A DNA stretch of 64,000 bases from contig UCEZ01000007.1 of the NCBI GenBank assembly GCA_900471525.1, forward strand, positions 62,001-126,000, read 5' to 3'. The notes beneath the pieces are model-generated. The model was not told where the DNA came from and did not search any database. It saw only the letters and a program-made list of their open reading frames with translations. The position numbers and the translations under genes were made by a program. The DNA comes from Hyphomicrobiales bacterium. GTDB lineage: Bacteria; Pseudomonadota; Alphaproteobacteria; Rhizobiales; Rhizobiaceae. Of the stretch, positions 30,321 through 40,483 are shown piece after piece; within the stretch, counting starts at the first letter, position 1; the number at the start of each line of letters is the position of its first letter.

Positions 30321-32937
30321 TCACGATCCTCTGCGGCACGACGATGATCTTCTTCGGGCTTTGTCCGTTCAATGCGGTCTTGACGGGGTCGAGCGCCAGG
30401 ACGGCGTTCTCGATCGCAGTCTGATCTGCGTCGCGCGCAATTGTCAAATCGGCGCGCTTCTTGCCGTTGATCTGGACCGGCATGGTCACTTCGTTCTCGG
30501 CCACCAAAGTCTCGCTATAGACGGGCCAGGCTGCCTGGGCGACCAGACCCGTGCCGCCGATCTCCCGCCAGCATTGCTCGGCCAGATGTGGCATCATCGG
30601 CGCAACCAGGCTGATCAGGATGGACACGGCATCCTTTACGGCCGCAGTGGTCGCCTGATCCGCGGTTCCGGAAGCAACCTGCGCCAGCGGAGCGGAAAGG
30701 GCGTTGACGAGCTCATACAGCCGCGCCACGGCCTTGTTGAAGGCTAGCTTGTCATAGTCTGCCTGCACCGCTTTCAGCGTCTTATGGGCAAGCTGCGAGG
30801 TCGCCAGCGCCGGGCCGCCGGAAGCAGGCTGTGCTTCGGTCGCCTTGAGCGCATCGGATGCCTCCGAAATCAGCCGCCACAGGCGCTGGACGAAACGATG
30901 TGCGCCTTCGACGCCGGCTTCCGACCAGATGACATCGCGATCAGGCGGGGAGTCGGAGAGAACGAAGAAGCGAGCGGTATCGGCGCCATAGGAGGCGATG
31001 ATATCGTCGGGATCGACGACATTCTTCTTCGACTTCGACATCTTCTCGATCGAGCCGATGGCGATCGGCTCGCCTGTTTCGATCAGGCTCGCCTGCCGCT
31101 TTCCGTCGGTTTCGACGATGATGATCTCGGCCGGCGTCACCCATTCGCGCTGGGCGCCTTCGCCGCGGCTATAGGTCTCGTGCACGACCATGCCTTGCGT
31201 GAACAGGCCCTTGAACGGCTCGTCCAGCCCCGCATGTCCGGTGGCTTTCATTGCCCGGGTAAAGAACCGCGAATAGAGCAGATGCAGGATCGCGTGCTCG
31301 ATGCCGCCAATATACTGGTCGACGGGTAGCCAGCGATCGACGGCACCTGGATTCGTTGGTGTCTTTTCCCACGGCGCCGTGAAACGGGCGAAATACCAGG
31401 AGGAATCGACGAACGTGTCCATCGTATCGGTCTCGCGGCGCGCATCCTTGCCGCATTGCGGGCAGGAGACGTGACGCCAGGTCGGATGACGGTCGAGCGG
31501 ATTGCCTGGTTTGTCGAAGGTTACGTCGTCGGGCAGCTTCACCGGCAGGTCGGCCTTCGGCACCGGAACGACGCCGCAATCGTCGCAATGAATGACCGGG
31601 ATCGGGCAACCCCAATAGCGCTGGCGGGAAATACCCCAGTCGCGCAGGCGGAAATTGACCTTGCGCTCGGCCTGCGATGCATTGCCGATCGACGCCTGTT
31701 CCAGGGTCGACGCGACTTTTTCGAACGCCTCTTCGATCGAAAGCCCGTTGAGGAACCGCGAATTGATCATCACGCCGTCGCCGCCATAGGCCTCGTCGCC
31801 GATGGTAAAGTTCGCCGCGTCGCCATCCTTCGGCATGACCACGGCGATGACGGGCAGGCCGTATTTGCGGGCGAAGTCGAGGTCGCGCTGGTCGCCGGAG
31901 GGGCAACCGAAGATCGCACCGGTGCCATAGTCCATCAGAACGAAATTGGCGACGTAGACCGGCAGCTCCCAGCTCGGATCGAGCGGATGCTTGACCCGGA
32001 TGCCGGTGTCGATACCCTTCTTCTCGGCTGTTTCCAGCGCCGCCAGCGATGTGCCGGCCCGGCGGGTTTCCTCGCAAAAGGCTTCAATTTCGGCATTGCC
32101 GGAGGCTGCTTGGCGCGCCAGCGGGTGATCGGCGGCGATCGCCATGAACGACGCGCCGAAAAGAGTGTCCGGTCGTGTTGTGTAAACTGCGACTTCCGTT
32201 TCCTCGCCGGCGCTCGTACCCGGAACGATTTCCCAGCGGATGGTCAGGCCTTCGGAGCGGCCGATCCAGTTCTTCTGCATCAGCCGGACCTTTTCCGGCC
32301 ACTGGTCCAGTGTGTCGAGCGAATCGAGCAGGTCCTGGTTGAAATCGGTGATGCGGAAGAACCATTGCGTCAGTTCGCGCTGCTCGACCAGGGCGCCCGA
32401 ACGCCAGCCGCGGCCGTCGATCACCTGTTCATTGGCCAGAACCGTGTTGTCGACCGGATCCCAGTTGACCTTCGACTGCTTGCGGTAGACGAGGCCCTTC
32501 TCCAGGAAATCCAGGAAAAGGTGCTGCTGGTGCTGATAATATTCGACGTCGCAGGTGGCGAATTCACGAGACCAGTCGAGCGACAGGCCCATGACCTTCA
32601 GCTGCGCCTTCATCGAGGCGATGTTCTGGTAGGTCCAGGCTGCAGGATGCACGCCGCGCTCCATCGCCGCGTTTTCCGCCGGCATGCCGAAGGCATCCCA
32701 GCCCATCGGATGCAGCACATTATAGCCACGTGCGCGCTTGTAGCGGGCAACCACGTCGCCCATGGCGTAGTTGCGGACATGGCCCATATGGATTCGGCCC
32801 GACGGATAGGGGAACATCTCGAGCACGTAGTATTTTTCGCGCGGATCGTCGTTGTCTGTCGTGAAGACGTTCTTCTGGTCCCATTCCTGTTGCCAGCGGG
32901 GTTCAGCATCGCGCGGATTGTAACGTTCGGTAGCCAT
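30307..32937 (-). CDS. leuS: Leucyl-tRNA synthetase
   Basis: An 876-residue class I synthetase. The HIGH motif is [19 protein letters not shown] near residue 45, KMSKS is [17 protein letters not shown] near residue 632. The CP1 editing domain (about 225-420) has [16 protein letters not shown], which hydrolyses mischarged tRNA. Zinc-like [25 protein letters not shown] and the C-terminal anticodon-binding domain are complete. Its stop region overlaps lptE. It is followed by lptE and holA on the same strand. Confidence 0.97.
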   Translation of the reverse strand: MATERYNPRDAEPRWQQEWDQKNVFTTDNDDPREKYYVLEMFPYPSGRIHMGHVRNYAMGDVVARYKRARGYNVLHPMGWDAFGMPAENAAMERGVHPAAWTYQNIASMKAQLKVMGLSLDWSREFATCDVEYYQHQQHLFLDFLEKGLVYRKQSKVNWDPVDNTVLANEQVIDGRGWRSGALVEQRELTQWFFRITDFNQDLLDSLDTLDQWPEKVRLMQKNWIGRSEGLTIRWEIVPGTSAGEETEVAVYTTRPDTLFGASFMAIAADHPLARQAASGNAEIEAFCEETRRAGTSLAALETAEKKGIDTGIRVKHPLDPSWELPVYVANFVLMDYGTGAIFGCPSGDQRDLDFARKYGLPVIAVVMPKDGDAANFTIGDEAYGGDGVMINSRFLNGLSIEEAFEKVASTLEQASIGNASQAERKVNFRLRDWGISRQRYWGCPIPVIHCDDCGVVPVPKADLPVKLPDDVTFDKPGNPLDRHPTWRHVSCPQCGKDARRETDTMDTFVDSSWYFARFTAPWEKTPTNPGAVDRWLPVDQYIGGIEHAILHLLYSRFFTRAMKATGHAGLDEPFKGLFTQGMVVHETYSRGEGAQREWVTPAEIIIVETDGKRQASLIETGEPIAIGSIEKMSKSKKNVVDPDDIIASYGADTARFFVLSDSPPDRDVIWSEAGVEGAHRFVQRLWRLISEASDALKATEAQPASGGPALATSQLAHKTLKAVQADYDKLAFNKAVARLYELVNALSAPLAQVASGTADQATTAAVKDAVSILISLVAPMMPHLAEQCWREIGGTGLVAQAAWPVYSETLVAENEVTMPVQINGKKRADLTIARDADQTAIENAVLALDPVKTALNGQSPKKIIVVPQRIVNVVV

Positions 32938-33159
32938 ATGATCGATGTTCCGGAAATGTGGGCGAGGGGAAATCGGCCCCTCCGATATTTGGCGTGACCT
33001 TCACCATGAAACAAGCGTAGCGTCAAGTTTTGGAAGGCTTTGCGGCAAAAACTTTGAGGCATTTGAGCCGCGATAGTGATTGCGGCTTGGCAGCCACGCT
33101 TTGTTTGACTATTGCGCCACAAGAGTTTTCGCGGCTGATTTTTGATGGAGACGATGGCA

Positions 33160-33819
33160 ATGAGCGTCGAAGAGCAGTTGAACGATGTCCTGAGCCGGAT
33201 TCGCGATGGCGAAACCACGGCGAACCGCAAGGCCGGTTCCGTGTCGCTGGTGGCGGTCTCCAAGACGTTCGACGCGGAGGCGATCCGTCCTGCGATCGAT
33301 GGCGGCCAGCGGGTCTTTGGCGAAAACCGGGTGCAGGAGGCGCAAGGCAAGTGGCCGGAACTGAAAGCGGAAACCCCCGCCATCGAGCTTCATCTGATCG
33401 GGCCGCTGCAATCCAACAAGGCCGCGGACGCCGTCGCACTCTTCGACGTCATCGAGACGATCGACCGCGAAAAGATTGCGCGAGCCGTCGCCGCGGAAAT
33501 CGCGCGGCAGGGCAAGCCGGTTCGTCTCTATGTTCAGGTCAATACCGGGCTTGAACCGCAGAAAGCCGGCATCGCGCCGGATGATACCGTTTCCTTCGTC
33601 ACGCTCTGCCGCGAAACGATCGGCATTCCCGTCGAGGGCCTGATGTGCATTCCGCCGGCGGATGAAAATCCCGGCCCGCATTTCGCGCTACTTGCCAGGC
33701 TTGCCGAACGTTGCGGGCTGAAGAAACTCTCCATGGGCATGTCCGGCGATTTCGATGTCGCCGTCCAGTTCGGCGCGACAAGCGTGCGTGTCGGCTCCGC
33801 GATTTTCGGTGCGCGCTGA
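33160..33819 (+). CDS. YggS family pyridoxal-phosphate homeostasis protein
   Basis: A 219-residue single-domain PLP-binding protein of the YggS/PROSC family, which buffers free pyridoxal phosphate. The PLP lysine is in LVAVSKTF near residue 28. Other family blocks are FGENRVQEAQGKWPEL, ELHLIGPLQSNKA, the MGMSGDFDVAVQFGATSVRVGSAIFGAR phosphate-binding end. I chose ATG at 33160 (GGAG nine bases upstream); further starts at 33154 and 33142 exist. It is divergent from leuS and followed by prpE 106 bases later. Confidence 0.92.
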   Translation: MSVEEQLNDVLSRIRDGETTANRKAGSVSLVAVSKTFDAEAIRPAIDGGQRVFGENRVQEAQGKWPELKAETPAIELHLIGPLQSNKAADAVALFDVIETIDREKIARAVAAEIARQGKPVRLYVQVNTGLEPQKAGIAPDDTVSFVTLCRETIGIPVEGLMCIPPADENPGPHFALLARLAERCGLKKLSMGMSGDFDVAVQFGATSVRVGSAIFGAR

Positions 33820-33925
33820 GGGCCGGTCTCTCTAAGGCTTTCGTCTGGCTTCTCTGTGTCCCGGCAATCTCTTAATGTTTGCATCGGAGGCCGGTTCGTC
33901 CGGTATGGGAGTGGAGGAGACGGTT

Positions 33926-35833
33926 ATGGCGAGCAGCTATTCCGAAGTCTATGGCGCGTGGAAACGGGATGCAGAAGCCTTCTGGGCGGAAGCGGCACGG
34001 GAAATAGATTGGTTCCGGCCGTTTGATCGGGTCTTCGACCCGCAGCAGGGCGTCTATGGCCGCTGGTTTCCCGGCGGCGAGACCAACACCTGCTTCAATT
34101 GCCTGGATCGCCAGATTGCTTCGGGCCGGGCCGATCAGAACGCCTTGATCTACGACAGTCCGGTCACCGGGACGGTCGAGCACTGGAGCTATGGCGCGAT
34201 GCTCGACGAGGTCGTCGCGCTTGCGGCCGTCTATCGTGAACTGGGTATCGGCAAGGGCGACCGCATCATCATCTATATGCCGATGATCCCGCAGGCTGTC
34301 TTTGCCATGCTGGCTGCCGCCCGTATCGGGGCTGTTCATTCCGTCGTCTTCGGTGGTTTCGCGGCAAGCGAGCTCGCCACGCGGATAACCGATAGCGGAG
34401 CAAAGCTGGTGGTGTCCGCAAGCTGCGGCATCGAGGCCGGCCGTATCATCGCCTATAAACCGCTGCTTGATGCGGCCATCGAGATCAGCCATCACAAGCC
34501 GGCTCACTGCCTGGTTTTCCAGCGAGAGATGCTGAAGGCCGATTTACAGGCCGATCGCGACATTGATTTCGCCTCCGCGGTCGCCTCGACCAGGGAGCGG
34601 GGCGTCAATGTTCCCTGTACGCCGGTTCTGGCGACCGACCCGCTCTACATCCTCTATACCTCCGGAACGACCGGCCAGCCGAAAGGGGTCGTGCGCGACA
34701 ATGGCGGCCACATGGTTGCCCTCAAATGGTCAATGCAGCATTTTTTCGGCATTAAGCCCGGAGAGGTTTTCTGGGCGGCCTCCGATATCGGATGGGTCGT
34801 CGGTCATTGCTATATCGTTTACGGGCCGCTTCTGAACGGCAGCACGGCAATCCTCTACGAGGGCAAGCCTGTGGGAACGCCGGACGCCGGGGCCTATTGG
34901 CGCGTGATCGAGCAGCACGCCGCCGTCACTCTGTTCACGGCGCCGACGGCCTTCCGCGCCATCCGCAAGGAAGATCCGCAGGGTGACTTGATCCGCCATC
35001 ATGATCTTTCGAAATTCAGGGCTCTTTTCCTGGCGGGGGAGCGCGCCGATCCGGATACGGTCGCCTGGGCTGAGGCAAAACTCGGCGTTCCCGTCATTGA
35101 CAACTGGTGGCAGACGGAAACGGGTTGGCCTGTTGCCGGAAACCCGATCGGGCTCGAACTCTTGCCCGTCAAATATGGTTCGGCAGCGGTCCCGCTACCT
35201 GGATATGACGTGCAGGTGCTGGACGACGCCGGCCATCCCGTCGGGTCTGGAACTCTCGGGAATGTGGTGATCAAGCTGCCCTTGCCTCCCGGATGCCTGC
35301 CAACATTCTGGAATGCGGACGAGCGGTTTCGCGAGGCCTGTCTCGCCGAATTTCCCGGTTACTACCGGACGGCGGACGCCGGATATATCGACGCGGACGG
35401 CTATATCTTCATCATGTCGCGCACCGACGATATCATCAACGTCGCCGGACACCGCCTCTCCACCGGCTCCATGGAAGAAGTCTGCGCCAGTCACGCGGAC
35501 GTTGCGGAATGCGCCGTGATTGGCATCGCCGATCCCATCAAGGGCCAGGTTCCCGCCGGCTTTCTCGTCATCAATGCCAATGTTTCCCGTGAAACAGGCG
35601 AAATCGAGAAGGAAGTCATTGGTCTCGTCCGCGACCGGATCGGACCTGTCGCTGCATTCAAGACGGTGATCTGCGTCAAGCGCCTGCCGAAGACACGCTC
35701 GGGAAAAATCCTGCGCGGCACCATGCAGAAGATTGCCGACTGCGAAAGCTGGAAAATGCCGGCGACGATCGACGATCCGGTGGTTCTGGAGGAGATCGCC
35801 GCGGCCTTGCAAGCGAGGGGTATCGGTGTATAG
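33926..35833 (+). CDS. prpE: Propionyl-CoA synthetase (AMP-forming)
   Basis: A 635-residue acyl-CoA synthetase matching PrpE, which activates propionate, and acetate less well. The ATP motif is ILYTSGTTGQPKGVVRDNGGH near residue 243, with FGGFAASELATRI and YYRTADAGYIDADGY. The acetylation-regulated Lys is in [14 protein letters not shown] near residue 593. ATG 33926 is preceded by GGAGGAG; two earlier in-frame ATGs (33875, 33905) lack a site. No methylcitrate-cycle genes lie nearby. Codons near 552 (NVSRETG) are encoded by a parS-like sequence. Confidence 0.92.
   Translation: MASSYSEVYGAWKRDAEAFWAEAAREIDWFRPFDRVFDPQQGVYGRWFPGGETNTCFNCLDRQIASGRADQNALIYDSPVTGTVEHWSYGAMLDEVVALAAVYRELGIGKGDRIIIYMPMIPQAVFAMLAAARIGAVHSVVFGGFAASELATRITDSGAKLVVSASCGIEAGRIIAYKPLLDAAIEISHHKPAHCLVFQREMLKADLQADRDIDFASAVASTRERGVNVPCTPVLATDPLYILYTSGTTGQPKGVVRDNGGHMVALKWSMQHFFGIKPGEVFWAASDIGWVVGHCYIVYGPLLNGSTAILYEGKPVGTPDAGAYWRVIEQHAAVTLFTAPTAFRAIRKEDPQGDLIRHHDLSKFRALFLAGERADPDTVAWAEAKLGVPVIDNWWQTETGWPVAGNPIGLELLPVKYGSAAVPLPGYDVQVLDDAGHPVGSGTLGNVVIKLPLPPGCLPTFWNADERFREACLAEFPGYYRTADAGYIDADGYIFIMSRTDDIINVAGHRLSTGSMEEVCASHADVAECAVIGIADPIKGQVPAGFLVINANVSRETGEIEKEVIGLVRDRIGPVAAFKTVICVKRLPKTRSGKILRGTMQKIADCESWKMPATIDDPVVLEEIAAALQARGIGV
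35581..35596. other. parS-like site inside prpE
   Basis: TGTTTCCCGTGAAACA, 15 of 16 to the consensus with the mismatch in the central CACGTG. It lies within prpE about 7 kb from parB. Confidence 0.6.
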
Positions 35834-35848
35834 CGGTGCGAATAGTCC

Positions 35849-36730
35849 TTAGCCGGAGTCATCCTGGCGACACGTGATAGATGAAAACCAGTCGCGGAAT
35901 GTGAGCGCAGGTGCACTCACCGGTTTGGCGGTGACGAGGAAGTAGCCTTCGTCAACAAGCGTTTCGATGTCGGAGAGAATGACCAGGTCGCCGCTGTCGA
36001 TCTCGCGGCGAAAAACCTCGGTCGGGCAGAGCGCGATCCCATGTCCGGCAATCACCGCGGTTGCCAGAAGATTGAAATCCTGGAAAATCGGCCCGCGCAG
36101 CGGCCTGTCCGGCTGCACGCCTGCCTTCCGGCACCAGTTCAGCCAGCGTTCCGGTGTCTCGTCATGCAGCAGGTCGGCGCTGGCAATTTCCTGCGGCGCC
36201 TGCGGTCGGCCCCGGCGCTCGAGGTATCTCGGACTGGCAACAGGACGGTTGGCCCGGGAAAACAGCCTTGTGCATTCCCTCCCCTCCCCTTTTTCCTCGC
36301 CGAGCGTGATCAGCACGTCGCAATCTGCCTCGCGAAAACGTTGCTCAGCCATGGCATAGACGACGCGAACATTGAGGTCCGGATTGGCGCTCAGGAAGTC
36401 CGGGAGCGCTGGAATGAGCCATCGCGTCGCAATCGACGCGATGCAGGCGACGGTGAGCTCGCCGGTTGCCTTCATGCGGAAGGCGTGGGCTTCGGCTTCT
36501 ATGCGCGTCAGCGACACCGAAAGCGCCTGTGCCAGCGCCGCTGCGTCGGGCACCAGGCGCACGCTGCGTTTTTCCCGCAGAAACAGGGGCCGCCCGAACC
36601 AGTCCTCGAGCAGACGGATCTGGTGGCTGACCGCTGCATCCGTGACATGCAGTTCGTCGGCAGCGCGTGAAAAGCTGTTGAGGCGGGCGGCCGATTCAAA
36701 CACGCGCAATGCACTGAGCGATGGCAGCAT
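35849..36730 (-). CDS. LysR family transcriptional regulator
   Basis: A 293-residue regulator of the GcvA-like LysR group. The winged helix-turn-helix covers residues 1-60 (LPSLSALRVFESAARLNSFSRAADELHVTDAAVSHQIRLLE), and the effector domain fills 90-285 (LTVACIASIATRWLIPALPDFL, then the HGIALCPTEVF segment). I chose ATG at 36730, with GAGGA upstream; a longer start at 36790 is unlikely. It is divergent from ectC across 139 bases and convergent with prpE (15-base gap). Control of ectC is likely from position; the signal is unknown. Confidence 0.87.
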   Translation of the reverse strand: MLPSLSALRVFESAARLNSFSRAADELHVTDAAVSHQIRLLEDWFGRPLFLREKRSVRLVPDAAALAQALSVSLTRIEAEAHAFRMKATGELTVACIASIATRWLIPALPDFLSANPDLNVRVVYAMAEQRFREADCDVLITLGEEKGEGRECTRLFSRANRPVASPRYLERRGRPQAPQEIASADLLHDETPERWLNWCRKAGVQPDRPLRGPIFQDFNLLATAVIAGHGIALCPTEVFRREIDSGDLVILSDIETLVDEGYFLVTAKPVSAPALTFRDWFSSITCRQDDSG

Positions 36731-36869
36731 AGTCAAGTTTTCCTCATCAAAACGACGAGAAAGCATCATTTGTCGTGAGAGAAAAATCAAGTGATACAGG
36801 CGATCAGAAGCGGAATTGATCCGTCGTTCGATTTAATTGTCAAATTTTCCTTGAAGAAAGGCGCAGCCA

Positions 36870-37256
36870 ATGTTCGTCCGTAATCTGAAGCAGGTCGAGG
36901 AAACCACGCACTTCGTTGAGTGGGGAAGTGGCACCAGCCATCGCCTGCTGACCGAGCGTGACGGCATGGGATTCACGGTCTGCCACACCGTTGTGCGTGC
37001 CAACACGACCTCGCTGCTCGAATACCGGAATCATCTTGAGGCCTGTTATTGCATCGCCGGCACGGGAGAGGTCGAGGACATGGCCGGCAATGTCTTTCCG
37101 ATCGCACCGGGCGACATCTATGTGCTCGATAAAAACGACAAGCACTATCTGCGTGGTGGCCAGGATGAAGACCTGATCCTCGTCAGCATCTTCAATCCGC
37201 CGCTCAAGGGCACGGAGCGCCATCGGCTGGATGGAAGCGAAGGCTCGGCCTACTGA
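36870..37256 (+). CDS. ectC: L-ectoine synthase, solitary
   Basis: A 128-residue cupin enzyme that cyclises N-gamma-acetyl-diaminobutyrate to the osmolyte ectoine. Near-full identity to the family pattern is seen: [45 protein letters not shown] and the C-terminal [21 protein letters not shown]. The iron ligands known in this family, Glu57, Tyr85 and His93, align with Glu57, Tyr84 and His92 here. No ectA, ectB or ectD lies in the window, so substrate must come from elsewhere or the enzyme scavenges it. Divergent LysR gene adjacent. Confidence 0.93.
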   Translation: MFVRNLKQVEETTHFVEWGSGTSHRLLTERDGMGFTVCHTVVRANTTSLLEYRNHLEACYCIAGTGEVEDMAGNVFPIAPGDIYVLDKNDKHYLRGGQDEDLILVSIFNPPLKGTERHRLDGSEGSAY

Positions 37257-37280
37257 TTTTTGTCTGGCAGTGCAGGCACA

Positions 37281-37310
37281 AAAAACCCGGATCGATGGAT
37301 CCGGGTTTTT
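37281..37310. terminator. Bidirectional terminator between ectC and trcR
   Basis: A 13-bp perfect stem (AAAAACCCGGATC with its complement) and the loop GATG, with a T run on both strands, located between two convergent genes. Confidence 0.93.
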
Positions 37311-37332
37311 CTGTCTGGAACTTACGTTCCAA

Positions 37333-38040
37333 TCAATAACGGTCGTCTTCGTCTTCGTCCTCGTCCTTGCGGTCGGACTTGAGTGCCTTGAGCTTGGAGA
37401 AAACGGCGTCTGCGTCGATTTCCTTTTCTTCTTCCCGCTCGTAGGAGAATGGCAGCTTTTCGGTTTCCTTCGAGGCTTCCAGCGTCGCGCCGAGTTCGGC
37501 TGCGGTCGGCAGCGGACGGCCCTTGGAAGCACGTTCGACTTCGAGGTCCAGATCAATCTGGGTGCAGAGGCCGAGTGTTACCGGGTCCATCGCCGTCAGG
37601 TTGGTCGAATTCCAATGGGTGCGCTCGCGGATCTGCTCGATCGTCGACTTGGTGGTGCCGACAAGACGCGAGATCTGGGCATCCTTCAGTTCCGGATGGT
37701 TGCGCACCAGCCAGAGGATGGCGTTTGGGCGGTCCTGGCGCTTGGAAACCGGGGTGTAACGCGGGCCCTTGCGCTTCGAGTCCGGCACGCGAACCTTCGG
37801 TTCGGAGAGCTTCAACTTGTGATTCGGGTTGCCTTCGGCGCGGGCGATTTCGTCGCGCGAGAGCTGGCCGGTTGCGATCGGGTCGAGGCCCTTGATGCCC
37901 TGTGCCGATTCACCGTCCGCGATCGCCTTGACTTCCAGCGGGTGCAGCTTGCAGAACGTGGCGATCTGTTCGAACGACAGGGCAGTGTTGTCAACAAGCC
38001 ATACGGCCGTCGCTTTGGGCATAAGCAGTTGTTGAGCCAT
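37333..38040 (-). CDS. trcR: Cell cycle transcriptional regulator TrcR family protein (DUF1013)
   Basis: A 235-residue protein of the alphaproteobacteria-restricted DUF1013 family, annotated as the cell-cycle regulator TrcR. It opens MAQQLLMPKATAVWLVDNTALSFEQIATFCKLHPLEVKAIADGE, a first helix-turn-helix-like part. A second helix-turn-helix follows near residues 110-150 (NAILWLVRNHPELKDAQISRLVGTTKSTIEQIR). The last 30 residues are highly acidic (EDEDEDDRY). Regulatory targets are not readable here. It is convergent with ectC and lies upstream of acsA on the opposite strand. Confidence 0.9.
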   Translation of the reverse strand: MAQQLLMPKATAVWLVDNTALSFEQIATFCKLHPLEVKAIADGESAQGIKGLDPIATGQLSRDEIARAEGNPNHKLKLSEPKVRVPDSKRKGPRYTPVSKRQDRPNAILWLVRNHPELKDAQISRLVGTTKSTIEQIRERTHWNSTNLTAMDPVTLGLCTQIDLDLEVERASKGRPLPTAAELGATLEASKETEKLPFSYEREEEKEIDADAVFSKLKALKSDRKDEDEDEDDRY

Positions 38041-38274
38041 GGATATAGTCCTTCTGTCCGTCCGCGCCGGTGTCGCGGGCCGTGGGGTGTAACCACTGAA
38101 TTTCCGGGAAATTAGCGCCTCTATACCCTCGTCTTCTCAGAAATGCAATTCTTCTTCAGGAAATGACCTTTTGTCTAATTGCCGCCGTGTCTTGACCTGA
38201 TATGTATGGCGCCCGAAGTGGGTGCGCACGGGGAGATGTGCCGCCTCAAATGCCTGCGCAGGGAGGAAATCTTT

Positions 38275-40227
38275 ATGTCAGTGAAAACCTATCCGATCCT
38301 GAAACCGGCCAAGCAACGCGCCTTGATCGACAATGCGACCTATCAGAAATGGTACAAGCAGAGCGTCGCCGATCCGGAGGCTTTCTGGGGCGAGCACGGC
38401 AAGCGCATCGACTGGTTCACGCCCTATACCAAGGTCAAGAACACCTCCTTCGACGGCAAGGTTTCGATCAACTGGTTCGAGGACGGCGTCACCAACGTTT
38501 CCTACAATTGCATCGACCGGCATCTGGAAAAGCGCGGCGACCAGGTGGCGATCATCTGGGAAGGCGACAATCCCTATGACGACAAGAAGATCACCTATCG
38601 CGAGCTTTACGAGCACGTCTGCCGCCTCGCCAATGTGCTGAAGGCAAACGGCGTCAAAAAGGGCGACCGCGTCACCATCTACATGCCGATGATCCCGGAA
38701 GCCGCCTATGCGATGCTTGCCTGCGCCCGCATCGGCGCCGTGCATTCCATCGTTTTCGGCGGTTTTTCGCCGGATGCGCTGGCTGGCCGTATCGTTGACT
38801 GCTCCTCCACCTTCGTCATCACCGCCGATGAAGGCCTGCGCGGCGGCAGGCCGATCCCGCTGAAGGCCAACACCGACCAGGCGATCGAGATCGCCAGGCG
38901 CGGCGGCGTCGAGGTAAAATCCGTCGTCGTCGTGCGCCGCACGGGCGGCAAGATCGCCTGGTTCGCGGACCGCGACATCTGGTACCATCAGGCCACAGCA
39001 GGTGTGAAAGCGGATTGTCCGCCGGCAAAGATGAAGGCGGAAGACCCGCTGTTCATCCTCTATACGTCAGGTTCGACCGGCAAGCCGAAGGGCGTGCTGC
39101 ACACGACGGGCGGCTACCTCGTCTATGCTTCGATGACGCATCAATATGTTTTCGATTATCACGATGGCGATATCTACTGGTGCACCGCCGATGTCGGCTG
39201 GGTCACCGGCCATTCCTATATCGTATACGGCCCGCTCGCCAATGGCGCGACGACGCTGATGTTCGAGGGTGTGCCGACCTATCCGGATGCCGGCCGTCTC
39301 TGGGACGTCGTCGACAAGCACAAGGTCAATATCTTCTACACGGCGCCGACGGCCATCCGTGCCCTGATGGGTCAGGGCGACGCCTTCGTCACCCGCTCGT
39401 CGCGCAAATCGCTACGCACGCTCGGTTCCGTCGGCGAGCCGATCAATCCTGAAGCATGGGAATGGTATTATCACGTCGTCGGCGAGGGCCGCTGCCCGGT
39501 GGTCGATACCTGGTGGCAGACGGAAACCGGCGGCATCCTGATCACACCACTGCCGGGCGCCACTGCCCTGAAGCCCGGCTCGGCCACCCGCCCCTTCTTC
39601 GGCGTGCAGCCGCAACTGGTAGACGGCGAAGGCAAGGTGATCGAGGGCGCCGCCGATGGCAATCTCTGCATCACCGACAGCTGGCCGGGCCAGATGCGCA
39701 CCGTCTATGGGGATCACGAGCGCTTCATCCAGACCTATTTCGCTACCTACAAGGGCAAATATTTCACCGGCGACGGCTGCCGGCGCGACGAGGACGGCTA
39801 TTACTGGATTACCGGCCGCGTCGATGACGTCTTGAACGTCTCCGGCCACCGCATGGGCACGGCCGAGGTCGAATCGGCGCTCGTTAGCCATGATTCGGTG
39901 TCGGAGGCCGCGGTCGTCGGCTATCCGCACGATATCAAGGGACAGGGCATCTACAGCTACGTGACGCTGATGGTCGGCGAGCAGGGTTCTGACGAGCTGC
40001 GCAAGGAGCTGATCGCCCATGTCCGCAAGGAAATCGGCGCCATCGCCTCGCCGGACAAGATCCAGTTCGCTCCCGGCCTGCCGAAAACCCGCTCCGGCAA
40101 GATCATGCGCCGCATCCTGCGCAAGATCGCCGAGGACGATTTCGGCTCGCTCGGCGATACCTCGACGCTCGCTGATCCGGCCGTTGTCGACGACCTGATC
40201 GCCAACCGGCAGAACAAAAAGGACTGA
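38275..40227 (+). CDS. acsA: Acetyl-CoA synthetase
   Basis: A 650-residue AMP-forming synthetase that activates acetate. The ATP loop is [21 protein letters not shown] near residue 263, the substrate site includes [20 protein letters not shown], and the C-terminal hinge and catalytic lysine are [31 protein letters not shown] and [16 protein letters not shown] (Lys near 608). ATG 38275 is preceded by GGGAGGAAA; an upstream open frame from 38179 has no such site. A paralogue, prpE, is about 4 kb upstream. An inverted repeat follows the gene. Confidence 0.96.
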   Translation: MSVKTYPILKPAKQRALIDNATYQKWYKQSVADPEAFWGEHGKRIDWFTPYTKVKNTSFDGKVSINWFEDGVTNVSYNCIDRHLEKRGDQVAIIWEGDNPYDDKKITYRELYEHVCRLANVLKANGVKKGDRVTIYMPMIPEAAYAMLACARIGAVHSIVFGGFSPDALAGRIVDCSSTFVITADEGLRGGRPIPLKANTDQAIEIARRGGVEVKSVVVVRRTGGKIAWFADRDIWYHQATAGVKADCPPAKMKAEDPLFILYTSGSTGKPKGVLHTTGGYLVYASMTHQYVFDYHDGDIYWCTADVGWVTGHSYIVYGPLANGATTLMFEGVPTYPDAGRLWDVVDKHKVNIFYTAPTAIRALMGQGDAFVTRSSRKSLRTLGSVGEPINPEAWEWYYHVVGEGRCPVVDTWWQTETGGILITPLPGATALKPGSATRPFFGVQPQLVDGEGKVIEGAADGNLCITDSWPGQMRTVYGDHERFIQTYFATYKGKYFTGDGCRRDEDGYYWITGRVDDVLNVSGHRMGTAEVESALVSHDSVSEAAVVGYPHDIKGQGIYSYVTLMVGEQGSDELRKELIAHVRKEIGAIASPDKIQFAPGLPKTRSGKIMRRILRKIAEDDFGSLGDTSTLADPAVVDDLIANRQNKKD

Positions 40228-40256
40228 TCCCTTGGATCGTTCGGTGGCTACGGTTT

Positions 40257-40407
40257 CACCCCCCTCTGTCACTTCGTGACATCTCCCCCTCAAGGGGGGA
40301 GATCATTCTTTTCCCTCAATCCGTTTCGAAGTTAGGGACGCAGGAAGCGTGCGGTCAATCTCCCCCCTTGAGGGGGAGATGTCGGCGTCGCCGACAGAGG
40401 GGGGGTG
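40257..40407. repeat. Large intergenic inverted repeat
   Basis: The left arm (40257-40303, starting CACCCCCCTCTGTC and ending CCCCTCAAGGGGGGAGAT) is the near reverse complement of the right arm (40358-40407, CTCCCCCCTTGAGGGGGAGATGTC then CGACAGAGGGGGG), separated by 54 bases. Each arm has an inner hairpin around TCACTTCGTGA or TCGGCGTCGCCGA. It fills most of the 256-base gap between acsA and the convergent thermonuclease gene. It resembles the mosaic palindromic elements of rhizobial genomes and may also serve as a terminator. Confidence 0.85.
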
Positions 40408-40483
40408 TCGTTCGGAACTCATATCCCAATGTGAGGCAAGCAACCGGAAAACCGTATGCGCTCTTTGGTGATGGAGGCCCCCA

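Noticed and set aside
32727-32732. CACGTG in leuS
   Set aside because: A bare 6-mer without parS flanks; several such 6-mers occur by chance.
32964-32982. GAGGGG/CCCCTC hairpin upstream of leuS
   Set aside because: Six-bp stem without a leader ORF or T-box features; not enough to call regulation.
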